From NCBI RefSeq assembly GCF_017876405.1, contig NZ_JAGINW010000001.1, positions 4,725,203 through 4,789,202 on the forward strand: a DNA stretch of 64,000 bases, written 5' to 3'. This DNA is from Kibdelosporangium banguiense (GTDB lineage: Bacteria > Actinomycetota > Actinomycetes > Mycobacteriales > Pseudonocardiaceae). Positions 1-7,190 of this stretch are shown piece after piece. The translations under genes and the position numbers were made by a program. Numbering within the stretch: the first letter of the stretch is position 1; each line of letters begins with the position of its first letter. The notes beneath the pieces are model-generated. The model had not been told where the DNA came from, did not search any database, and saw only the letters and a program-made list of their open reading frames with translations.

Positions 1-235
1 GTCCATTGTGAATGGAGCGGCGTAACGGCAGGACGACTCGGCGGTGAAACTCCACTGAATGCCCTGTCGCGCTGGAGTACAAGGCGTCGGCCACGGCCGG
101 AGCCAGAGCGGCGATCCTGGACTCGAGCGCGACCAGGGCGTTCAACGCGGTCCGGAAGTCACCGACGACCGGCGCAGGGTGGACAAGCGCAGCCAGCCGG
201 ACCAGAGCGAACGGCGCCACCTGCGGACCGGTCAT
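1..235 (-). CDS. Lantibiotic dehydratase-like protein (LanB/LazB type), N-terminal fragment
   Basis: The gene runs off the left edge; about 78 N-terminal codons are visible. An AGGAGG Shine-Dalgarno lies 5 bases before the ATG at 235. The translation contains FALVRLAAL near residue 9 and HRRVVLPLRRSIHNG near residue 64, which resembles the N-terminal domain of Glu-tRNA-dependent lantibiotic/thiopeptide dehydratases (the R-x-LPLRR-x-IHN block is typical). Such enzymes glutamylate Ser/Thr in a precursor peptide so that dehydroamino acids form. It lies 46 bases downstream of the precursor gene on the same strand, as lazB follows lazA in the lactazole cluster (recalled knowledge). Only the N-terminus is seen, so the split (thiopeptide) and full-length (lanthipeptide) types cannot be told apart. 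Confidence 0.72.
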   Translation of the reverse strand, partial: MTGPQVAPFALVRLAALVHPAPVVGDFRTALNALVALESRIAALAPAVADALYSSATGHSVEFHRRVVLPLRRSIHNG

Positions 236-281
236 CGTGACCTCCTGACCGAAAAACCCGGAAACCGGACAACCGAACCGA

Positions 282-458
282 TCAAGCCGGGAATTCGATC
301 ACCGGCGGGTGGCAGCAACAGCAGGACGAACTGCCGCACGAGCACGACGAGCCGACGGTGGAGGCGCCGGACTCGGGTAAGGCGACCGCGTCGCGCATCG
401 AGGTGACCGCGAGGCCGTCCAGTTCGAGGTCGTCAACATCGAATGTGAGGTCTTTCAT
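282..458 (-). CDS. Thiopeptide-type RiPP precursor peptide (lactazole-like leader)
   Basis: A 58-residue peptide with a strong AAGGAGA Shine-Dalgarno 7 bases before its ATG at 458. Residues 1-32 form an acidic leader (DVDDLELDGLAVTS, then VALPESGA) closely resembling what I recall of the lactazole precursor leader, which reads LTVTSLRDTVALPENGA. The predicted core starts at Ser33 and runs to Ala58. It contains SCSCGSSSCCCC (38-49), then His-Pro-Pro and a hydrophobic tail ending EFPA. Ser33 and Ser45 are candidate partners for pyridine formation; Cys39, 41 and 46-49 are candidate thiazoles. A longer overlapping reading frame continues upstream to about 2312, but that part is antisense to gnd. 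Compound class is inferred; a lanthipeptide or another azole peptide remains possible. Confidence 0.8.
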   Translation of the reverse strand: MKDLTFDVDDLELDGLAVTSMRDAVALPESGASTVGSSCSCGSSSCCCCHPPVIEFPA

Positions 459-475
459 GTCGTCTCCTTGGCGAG

Positions 476-501
476 TTGTGGCCACAGGCGGCCGGCCACA
501 A
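476..501. promoter_or_regulatory. Inverted repeat upstream of the RiPP precursor
   Basis: Perfect 8-bp arms TTGTGGCC (476-483) and GGCCACAA (494-501) are separated by 10 bases. The repeat sits about 10 bases upstream of the precursor Shine-Dalgarno, in the region shared with the divergent gnd gene (459-665). It could be an operator or a 5' UTR hairpin. No matching regulator gene is in the window. Confidence 0.4.
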
Positions 502-665
502 GCTTCGCCGTCTGGACGCAAGGAGACCGCAACATGCGCGACCGCATAGGCTCGTGCCGTACATATCCCGTGTCCACCCGGGTGACCTGCGGCAACGTCG
601 CCACGGTCGGCGGCTTGAGCGGGACAAGCGAGCCTTATGAGGGCTGATACGGCAGGCTGGTACAC

Positions 666-2099
666 ATGGCGAACAGCACGGAAGGCACGGCCCGCATCGC
701 GGTGACCGGCCTGGCGACAATGGGCAGCAACCTGGCGCGGAATCTCGCCCGGCACGGCTTCAAGGTGGCGGTGCACAACCGCTCGTTTGCCCGGACCAAG
801 TCGCTGATCGAGCAGCACGGCCACGAGGGCGAGTTCGTCCCGGCCGAGACCGCGGCCGAGCTGGTCGCGTCCCTGCAGAAACCCCGCCAGGTGATCATCA
901 TGGTCAAGGCGGGCGGTCCCACCGACGCGGTGATCGACGAGCTCGCGGACCTGATGGAACCCGGCGACATGATCATCGACGGCGGCAACGCGCACTTCGC
1001 CGACACCCGACGCCGCGAGGCCGCCCTCAAGGAGCGCGGCCTGCACTTCGTCGGGGCGGGCATCTCCGGTGGTGAGGAAGGTGCCCTCAACGGCCCGAGC
1101 ATCATGCCTGGTGGCTCGCCCGAGTCCTACAAGCACCTCGGCCCGGTGCTGGAGTCGATCGCCGCGAACGTCGACGGCCAGGCGTGCTGCGTGCACGTCG
1201 GCCCGGACGGCGCCGGTCACTTCGTCAAGATGGTGCACAACGGCATCGAGTACGCCGACATGCAGCTGATCGCGGAGTCCTACGACCTGCTGCGCCGGGC
1301 CGGTGGCCTGGCGCCCGCGCAGATCGCGGACGTCTTCCGGACCTGGAACTCCGGTGACCTGGAGTCCTACCTGGTGGAGATCACCGCCGAGGTGCTCGGG
1401 CACGTCGACGCCGAGACCGGCAAGCCGTTCGTGGACGTCGTGACTGATCAGGCCGAGCAGAAGGGCACCGGTCGCTGGACCGTTCAGGAGGCCCTTGAGC
1501 TGGGCATTCCGGTCACCGGCATCGCCGAGGCCGTGTTCGCCCGGTCGCTGTCGGCCCGGACCGACCAGCGCTCGGCGCTGCAGGACGGTGGCGTCAACCC
1601 GGTCGACGTGCCGGACACCCTCGTCGACGATGTCCGCGCGGCGCTCTACGCGTCCAAGGTCGTCGCATATGCCCAGGGCTTCGACCAGATCCGGGCCGCG
1701 AGCGAGACCTACAGCTGGGACATCGACCTCGGCGCCATGGCCACGATCTGGCGCGGTGGCTGCATCATCCGCGCGGTGTTCCTCAACCGCATCCGCGAGG
1801 CGTACGAGAAGAGCCCCGACCTGCCATCGCTGCTTGTCGACGAGTACTTCCGTAGCGCCGTCGAGCAGGCCGTCGAGGCGTGGCGTCGCGTTGTCGTGAC
1901 GGCCGTGCAGGCCGGCGTGCCGGTACCCGGTTTCGCCAGTGCGCTCGCGTACTACGACGCACTGCGGTCCGAGCGTCTGCCCGCGGCACTCGTCCAGGGC
2001 CTGCGCGACTTCTTCGGCGCGCACACCTACACGCGTGTCGACAAGCAGGGCACGTTCCACACACTGTGGGGCGCGGACCGTTCCGAGATCGACGCCTGA
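666..2099 (+). CDS. gnd: 6-phosphogluconate dehydrogenase (decarboxylating)
   Basis: A 477-residue cytosolic enzyme of the oxidative pentose phosphate pathway that converts 6-phosphogluconate to ribulose 5-phosphate with NADP reduction. The N-terminal Rossmann motif GLATMGSNLARN (about residues 15-26) is followed by HNRS and IMVKAGG. The substrate-binding block GAGISGGEEGALNGPS (about 131-146) and KMVHNGIEYADMQ (about 184) hold the catalytic Lys and Asn expected for the family. The length matches the approximately 470-residue dimeric Gnd type. It stands alone, divergent from the RiPP precursor and convergent with the SulP gene behind a strong terminator. Confidence 0.95.
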   Translation: MANSTEGTARIAVTGLATMGSNLARNLARHGFKVAVHNRSFARTKSLIEQHGHEGEFVPAETAAELVASLQKPRQVIIMVKAGGPTDAVIDELADLMEPGDMIIDGGNAHFADTRRREAALKERGLHFVGAGISGGEEGALNGPSIMPGGSPESYKHLGPVLESIAANVDGQACCVHVGPDGAGHFVKMVHNGIEYADMQLIAESYDLLRRAGGLAPAQIADVFRTWNSGDLESYLVEITAEVLGHVDAETGKPFVDVVTDQAEQKGTGRWTVQEALELGIPVTGIAEAVFARSLSARTDQRSALQDGGVNPVDVPDTLVDDVRAALYASKVVAYAQGFDQIRAASETYSWDIDLGAMATIWRGGCIIRAVFLNRIREAYEKSPDLPSLLVDEYFRSAVEQAVEAWRRVVVTAVQAGVPVPGFASALAYYDALRSERLPAALVQGLRDFFGAHTYTRVDKQGTFHTLWGADRSEIDA

Positions 2100-2104
2100 C
2101 ACTC

Positions 2105-2143
2105 GGAAAGAGCCGGCCCGGACGCACCGGGCCGGCTCTTTCC
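2105..2143. terminator. Bidirectional terminator between gnd and the SulP-CA gene
   Basis: A perfect 17-bp stem (GGAAAGAGCCGGCCCGG and its complement) with a 5-base loop fills the whole gap between two convergent stop codons. The stem carries A- and T-runs at its base that can serve both directions. Confidence 0.85.
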
Positions 2144-2145
2144 GC

Positions 2146-4293
2146 CTACAGCAGCGATTCCAGCTGCACCAGGCGGTACGAGTCCGGGTCGACCAGGTAC
2201 ACCCGGGCTTCGGCCAGGTCGAAGTACATGCCGACCAGCTTGAGCCGGCCGAGTTCCTCGGCCTCGCGGACGCTGGGGTGGGTGCGCAGATTGTCCAGCT
2301 GCTGAGCGACATTGGCCGCCGCCAGCAACTCCAGATCGTCCGTGCCGTCGACGCGTGCCAGACTCGAAGCAGCGTTACGCAACCATGAGTGCAGGCTCGT
2401 GCCCGGCTGGCTGCTGCCCTTCAGCAACGCGTTCATCGCGCCGCAATGCGAGTGGCCACAGACCACAATGGTCGGCACGGCCAGGACATCCACGGCGAAC
2501 TCGATCGCCGCGCCGACCGAACTGTCCTCATCGCACTCGCTGGACGAGAGCACAGGCACGAGGTTGCCGATGTTGCGGACGCAGAACTGGTCACCGGGGC
2601 CGGTCGACGTGATCAGGTTCGGCAGGACCCGGGAGTCAGCACATGTGATGAACAGCTGTTCGGGCCTCTGGCCGTGTTCGGCGAGTTCGGCCAGGAACGG
2701 CCGGACCAGCGGCGCCGCCATCCGTTCGAACTCGAGCGCGCCGTCCAGCACCGGCTCGCGCGGTTCGGGCATCCGCAGAGTCCACTTCTCCCAGTCGGTC
2801 CACCGGCCGACCCAGCGCGCCGGCGGGATTGTCTTGCGGCGGCCGGGTTCGCCGTCGCGGGCACGCCGGTACCAGGTGCCGGATTTCTCACGGACCTGAA
2901 CCTGACCGCCGCGTGCCTCGTAACCGGACCGCCAGTCGTCGATGGCCTCGAACGCGGCGTGGTCCATGAAATCCACCCGCAGTTGGAGAATCACACGTTC
3001 CCCTGAGGGAATCCGGCGTAGTTCACGTACAAGCCGGCCCACACCAAGAAAGACAAGCGAGCCGCCGACGTCCACGGACCAGCTGTCGTTCTCCTGTCGG
3101 ACCCGGACCGACGTGTGCGCAAGCCGGTACAGCGCTCGCACGATGGCCACCGCGACACCGATCGCGACGCCTTCCAAGAGCCCCAACGTGATCACGCCGA
3201 GCACCGTCACCGCGTACACCGCGAGTTCCCCATGCATGCGGAGATCCCGCAGATGTCCGGCGTCCACGAGCCGCAGACCGACCACGATCAGCACGCCCGC
3301 GAGCGCCGCCATGGGGATTTGTTCCAACATGTTCGCCAGGAACAGCACGAACAGCAGAACCCAGACGCCGTGCAAGATCGAGGAAGTACGAGTCCGCGCG
3401 CCCGCCGCGACATTCGTCGAACTACGCACGATCACGCCGGCGACCGGCAACCCGCCGAGCGCGCCGGACACAGCGTTCGCCGCGCCCTGGCCGAAGAGTT
3501 CGCGATCGAGATCCGCGCGCGGGCCGTTGTGCATTTTGTCCACTGCCACTGCGGACAGCAAAGACCCCACACTGGCCACAAGCGCCACAGTCACCACAGC
3601 GACCCCGATCTCCACCGCGCCGCCGTTGGGCATCGCCGGTGTCGCCAGGCCGGCCAGAGGGTCGTCGGGCAGTTGCACGGTTGCGACGTTCCACCGGAAC
3701 AGCAACTCCACTCCGGTTGCCGCGACCACAGCGACCAGCGGAGCGGGAATCACGTTGCCACGCGGCACTTTCGGCCACAGAACCATCATCGCGACGGTCA
3801 CCAGGCCGATCCCGACCGCACCCCAGACCGGTGTCTGGCCGAAAAGGGCGGCCAGACTGGTCAGGACGTCGCTGTCGGCGTGACCGCCCAGCAGTACCTG
3901 CAACTGGCCCACCACAATGGTGATTCCTATACCCGCCAGCATGCCGTGCACGACGGCAGGCGAGAGCGACAGCGTCAGGCGGCCGACTTTTGTTACGGCC
4001 AAAAGAATCTGCACCACGCCCGCGGCCAGCGTGATACCTGCGGTGGCGGGCCAGCCGTACTGCTCGACCAGACCGGCGACGATGACCGTCATCCCGGCGG
4101 CCGGGCCGCTCACCTGAAACGCCGATCCGCCAAGCGAACCGGCGACGATACCGCCGACCACGGCGGCGACCAGGCCGGCGATCAGGGGGGCGCCGGACGC
4201 GGCCGCGATCCCGAGCGACAGCGGAACGCTGATCAGGAACACGACAAACGACGCGGGCAGGTCGTATCTGAGCACAGTGGTGACGCGGGACAT
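2146..4293 (-). CDS. SulP-family anion transporter fused to beta-carbonic anhydrase
   Basis: A 715-residue fusion. The N-terminal roughly 390 residues are a multi-pass SulP domain (starting LRYDLPASFVVFLISVPLSL). A STAS-like segment follows (about 405-500, containing VILQLRVDFMDHAAFE), then a C-terminal beta-carbonic anhydrase domain. The zinc-site residues are visible: Cys551-x-Asp553-x-Arg555 in CADSR, and His614 and Cys617 in GHSHCG. The likely role is bicarbonate or sulfate movement coupled to CO2/HCO3- interconversion at the membrane; similar mycobacterial fusions are known. The ATG at 4293 is chosen because AGAGGAAG precedes it and the SulP domain begins at once; an in-frame upstream extension to 4449 lacks family similarity. 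Confidence 0.9.
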   Translation of the reverse strand: MSRVTTVLRYDLPASFVVFLISVPLSLGIAAASGAPLIAGLVAAVVGGIVAGSLGGSAFQVSGPAAGMTVIVAGLVEQYGWPATAGITLAAGVVQILLAVTKVGRLTLSLSPAVVHGMLAGIGITIVVGQLQVLLGGHADSDVLTSLAALFGQTPVWGAVGIGLVTVAMMVLWPKVPRGNVIPAPLVAVVAATGVELLFRWNVATVQLPDDPLAGLATPAMPNGGAVEIGVAVVTVALVASVGSLLSAVAVDKMHNGPRADLDRELFGQGAANAVSGALGGLPVAGVIVRSSTNVAAGARTRTSSILHGVWVLLFVLFLANMLEQIPMAALAGVLIVVGLRLVDAGHLRDLRMHGELAVYAVTVLGVITLGLLEGVAIGVAVAIVRALYRLAHTSVRVRQENDSWSVDVGGSLVFLGVGRLVRELRRIPSGERVILQLRVDFMDHAAFEAIDDWRSGYEARGGQVQVREKSGTWYRRARDGEPGRRKTIPPARWVGRWTDWEKWTLRMPEPREPVLDGALEFERMAAPLVRPFLAELAEHGQRPEQLFITCADSRVLPNLITSTGPGDQFCVRNIGNLVPVLSSSECDEDSSVGAAIEFAVDVLAVPTIVVCGHSHCGAMNALLKGSSQPGTSLHSWLRNAASSLARVDGTDDLELLAAANVAQQLDNLRTHPSVREAEELGRLKLVGMYFDLAEARVYLVDPDSYRLVQLESLL

Positions 4294-4845
4294 GCTTCTT
4301 CCTCTGCGGAGGCTGGGAAACCCGGGCAGGATGAAACCGCCCGGGGTGCGTGTAAGGGGGTGGCAGGCATCGCCTGGTCGACGAACGTCCGGCAAACATG
4401 CCGGACGTACGACTTGTGGGCAGGCTCTAGGGCGTGTCCCGTGACCCACGGGACATGTCCTGACGCCCTAACCGGGGCTGGTCCAGTAGCGCGCGGCGTG
4501 CGCGCCCGAAACCGCCACGTGGGCGAAAGGGGCCCCTGGGAGCCCGTTGCTTGGTGTCACCGGCCATCTGCTCGAAACCTCCGTGTCGGCACCGCGAGTG
4601 TCGGCACTTGGACGGGTCCGGTCACTGTGTCCTCTGTGTACCGTCCCGCCTGATCTCCATGATGGCGGTAGATCGCTTGCAGCGCAAAAAATTCATCCGG
4701 TCGAGTTGATCACACGCGGCGCGGTGACGGTCTGAAATGACCACAGTGGACTGACCGGGACAGCCAGCGGGACCGGAACTCTGTCGGGGGCGCGAGAACC
4801 GGCCCCGCTGGGGAGGGGTTACCGGACGGCACGGTGAAGTCGGCC

Positions 4846-4870
4846 GGGGGAAGGGTTGGCCGGGGGAGGG
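4846..4870 (+). other. G-quadruplex-type motif in a gene-free stretch
   Basis: Four G-runs (5, 3, 5 and 3 bases) separated by loops of 2, 6 and 1 bases fit the canonical quadruplex pattern on the plus strand. They lie in the 631-bp stretch 4294-4924, in which I see no convincing gene. The motif is 54 bases beyond the stop of the small Cys-rich gene. In GC-rich DNA such motifs occur by chance. Confidence 0.35.
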
Positions 4871-4924
4871 ACCGTGCGCGTCCAGTCGGACCGGGGGGTT
4901 GAGGCCGGTCCGTCCGGGGGCAGC

Positions 4925-5251
4925 TCAGCGGGCGCCGAGCTGGCGGGTGTCGCTGTAGGGCTGGTCGTCTTCGGTGACCAGCAGGCAGAGGTGCGCCGCC
5001 AGGTATGCGCGGCAGGGTGCGGGCGCGCGGCCGAACAAACGCTTGCGGCACGAGGGACAACGACCTTGCTCGTCCGGCCGGTGTTCGTCCAGTACGGCCT
5101 GCAATGCCGCGACCACCCGCGGCAGTTCGCCGTTCGCGATACGGGTTGCGGCCGCCGGGTCGGCGGATTCCCCTCGCCGGGTGAGATCAGCCAGGTAGCC
5201 GTTAAGTGAGGACTCCAAGTGGCCGAAGATTGAATTGTTCACGACGACCAC
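4925..5251 (-). CDS. Small Cys-rich protein of unknown function
   Basis: A protein of up to 108 residues. The C-terminal part has CPSCRKR (about residues 69-75) and two further Cys, in CRAYLAAHLC, which could form a small metal-binding or zinc-ribbon-like site. The N-terminal half is predicted helical (SSLNGYLADLTRRG). It is divergent from the XRE regulator at 5380, with which it may share a regulatory region. The start is uncertain: GTG at 5251 or an in-frame GTG nine bases downstream, and neither has a strong Shine-Dalgarno. I do not recognise a named family. Confidence 0.6.
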   Translation of the reverse strand: MVVVNNSIFGHLESSLNGYLADLTRRGESADPAAATRIANGELPRVVAALQAVLDEHRPDEQGRCPSCRKRLFGRAPAPCRAYLAAHLCLLVTEDDQPYSDTRQLGAR

Positions 5252-5336
5252 CCGTCACCACGTCCCTCTGCGTCCGTCCGGACCTTCGACTGCTACTCCA
5301 AGCGGTGAGAAGAAGCTTGCGTGTGCAACCCGCATT

Positions 5337-5349
5337 CTGCAAGTTGCAG
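5337..5349. promoter_or_regulatory. Palindrome before the XRE regulator
   Basis: CTGCAAGTTGCAG is a perfect palindrome with 6-bp arms and one central base, 31 bases upstream of the regulator's ATG and 86 bases from the divergent gene. It is a plausible autoregulatory operator for the helix-turn-helix protein. This is inferred from position and symmetry only. Confidence 0.4.
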
Positions 5350-5379
5350 TACACGAACGGGTGACACCTGGAGTGGCAG

Positions 5380-6243
5380 ATGGCACGAGGACAGAGCCCC
5401 ACTGTCCGACGGCGCAGACTCGCCAGCGAACTACGCAGACTCCGTGAGGCCGCACGGCTGACGATCGAGGAAGTCGGCGAGAAACTGGAGTGTTCGGCCT
5501 CCAAGATCAGTCGCATCGAGACAGGTCACGTCGGCGTGACGCCACGCGACGCGCGCGATCTTCTTGAGCTCTACAACGTCGCCCCCGATCAGTTGGAAGC
5601 GCTTGTCCAACTGGCCAGGGAGGCACGTAAGAAAGGCTGGTGGCACGCCTACAACGAGGTCTTCACCGGCGCCTTCGTCGGACTTGAGTCCGATGCGTCC
5701 TCACTGCGGGCTTTCCAGGCCCTGCTCGTGCCCGGCCTGCTGCAGACCGAGGACTACATCCGGGCGGTGATGCGCTCGATACGGCCGGACTGGACAGAGG
5801 CCGATGTGGAGCGCAGGGTCGGTGCCCGCATGGCGCGCCAGCGGTTGCTGACCGACTCGCAACCACCGGCATATTGGGCGATCATCGACGAGGCGGTGTT
5901 GCGCCGAATGGTGGGTGGACCGGATGTGATGAATGCGCAGTTGAGCCGGTTGTGTGAAATCTCCGCATTGCCTAACGTCACTCTGCAGGTGGTCCCGTTC
6001 GATGCGGGAGCGCACTCCAGTATGGAGGGTCCGTTTCTGATCTTGGGATTCCCGGAACAGGCGGATCCTGATGTCGTCTATGTGGACACCACTACGGGCG
6101 GCGTCTACTTGGAGGAGCAGTCCGACGTCCAGAGGTATACGTTGATGTTCGACCATTTGCGAGCGTCCGCGTTGAGTCCGGACGACAGTCTGCAGCTGGT
6201 CTCTGGGACGGCCGAAAGGTTGTCTCGTCAACGAGAGGAGTAA
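5380..6243 (+). CDS. XRE-family regulator with DUF5753 domain
   Basis: A 287-residue protein. Residues about 15-70 form a helix-turn-helix of the XRE type (LREAARLTIEEVGEKL then CSASKISRIETG). The rest matches the DUF5753 ligand-like domain, including FQALLVPGLLQTEDY and LPNVTLQVVPF. These proteins are very numerous in actinomycetes and usually sit next to a DUF397 gene, as here (4 bases to the next start). Known members influence development and antibiotic production, and some pairs behave like regulator/partner or toxin-antitoxin-like modules. The target is unknown. Confidence 0.9.
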   Translation: MARGQSPTVRRRRLASELRRLREAARLTIEEVGEKLECSASKISRIETGHVGVTPRDARDLLELYNVAPDQLEALVQLAREARKKGWWHAYNEVFTGAFVGLESDASSLRAFQALLVPGLLQTEDYIRAVMRSIRPDWTEADVERRVGARMARQRLLTDSQPPAYWAIIDEAVLRRMVGGPDVMNAQLSRLCEISALPNVTLQVVPFDAGAHSSMEGPFLILGFPEQADPDVVYVDTTTGGVYLEEQSDVQRYTLMFDHLRASALSPDDSLQLVSGTAERLSRQREE

Positions 6244-6247
6244 GGCT

Positions 6248-6439
6248 TTGTCCGTTTCCGATCCGGCCGGCGCGGCGTGGCGCAAGAGCAGCCATAGCGG
6301 TGCCGGCAACGACTGTGTCGAAATCGCCTTGGCGGAAACACAGGCACGAGTACGTGATTCCAAGAATCCGGACGCCGGCACGCTGCGCTTCGGCGCCACC
6401 AGATGGGCGATCTTCCTCACTGCGACAAAGTGCGACTGA
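6248..6439 (+). CDS. DUF397 protein, partner of the XRE regulator
   Basis: A 63-residue protein with the DUF397 signature: AWRKSSHSGAGNDCVEIA near the N-terminus, then VRDSKNPDAGTL and FGATRWAIFL. It starts with TTG only four bases after the regulator's stop, with GAGAGGAGTAAGG just upstream, so the two are likely translationally coupled. Partner proteins of this type are thought to modulate the neighbouring DUF5753 regulator; that is family knowledge, not seen here. Confidence 0.9.
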   Translation: MSVSDPAGAAWRKSSHSGAGNDCVEIALAETQARVRDSKNPDAGTLRFGATRWAIFLTATKCD

Positions 6440-6826
6440 GTCACCGGCGCACCACATAGCCGAACATTGGTCCAGACCTATTGCCGGGTAGGTCTGGGCC
6501 GCTTTATGTCCAGGACATTTTCGGCGAGACTTGGCCACATGCTTGTGTTATCCGGCTTATGACATTGCGTGGGCAAAGGTCGCCCACATCAACTACGCGT
6601 TCGCCCGGATAGGTACCGGCAATCGTGTATCCGTGCCGGCGTCCCGGCCGTGCCGTAATTGCGATACGCCCGGAAGCGTATCTTGAAGTCCATAAAGGAC
6701 GAAAACCTGTGCGTTCTGCCAAGAATGGCCGCGGCCGGTTGTTCCTCTCGGATCGGGCCGTTCCGGCCGCCGGCGGCCAAAGCGAGTGATCCGCACCGGG
6801 AACACGTGAGCGACAAAGACCGACCA

Positions 6827-6897
6827 CTTACCCGGCGACCAGCGGAAACCGTAACCCCTTACGAGGCCTTACCCGCACCGGAGCATCCCTTACCCGG
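6827..6897. repeat. Three CTTACCCG direct repeats upstream of the LAL regulator
   Basis: CTTACCCG occurs at 6827, 6868 and 6889, spaced 41 and 21 bases apart, the latter about two helical turns. They lie in the 560-bp stretch 6440-6999, in which I find no convincing gene. A 14-bp GC-only palindrome is also present at 6765-6778. The repeats could be regulator half-sites for the downstream small ORF and LAL gene, or coincidence. Confidence 0.3.
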
Positions 6898-6999
6898 CTG
6901 CCTGAGGCCTGCGCGGCTCAACCTTGGTCGTTCACCTGATGCCGCGTGCCCGGCCTTACGACGAATCTCATCATCACCAACGAAGAAGAGGTGAGTGAG

Positions 7000-7179
7000 A
7001 TGGAATGGACCCCCGAGGCCATCGACGCGGAGATCGCCTACCGCCGGGGCGACCTGGTCGCCAAGAGGCACGCACGGGAACTGCGCACGGAGCAGTCGCA
7101 CAACGGGCAGCCTCGCTGGTGGCACCGGCTCAAGGCGCATCGGTCCGATGACGGAAATGGTGAGCGTCACGCTGCCTGA
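7000..7179 (+). CDS. Small charged protein upstream of the LAL regulator
   Basis: A 59-residue protein starting MEWTPEAIDAEIAYRRGD and ending in a Trp-, Arg- and His-rich tail (RWWHRLKAHR). A purine-rich GAAGAAGAGGTGAG stretch precedes the ATG. It ends 11 bases before the LAL gene and is probably cotranscribed with it. No domain is recognised. Confidence 0.55.
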   Translation: MEWTPEAIDAEIAYRRGDLVAKRHARELRTEQSHNGQPRWWHRLKAHRSDDGNGERHAA

Positions 7180-7190
7180 GGTGTGTCACG

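Noticed and set aside
459..2312. Long minus-strand frame over gnd, in frame with the RiPP precursor
   Set aside because: It is antisense to a clear 6-phosphogluconate dehydrogenase and reads as an Arg/Val/Asp-rich shadow. Only the last 58 codons, with their own ribosome-binding site, are taken as a gene.
3115..4653. 512-codon plus-strand frame over the SulP gene
   Set aside because: Low-complexity His/Asp/Gln-rich antisense shadow; the minus strand encodes a recognisable transporter-CA fusion.
6659..6994. 111-codon frame upstream of the LAL regulator
   Set aside because: No ribosome-binding site, no domain and shadow-like composition.
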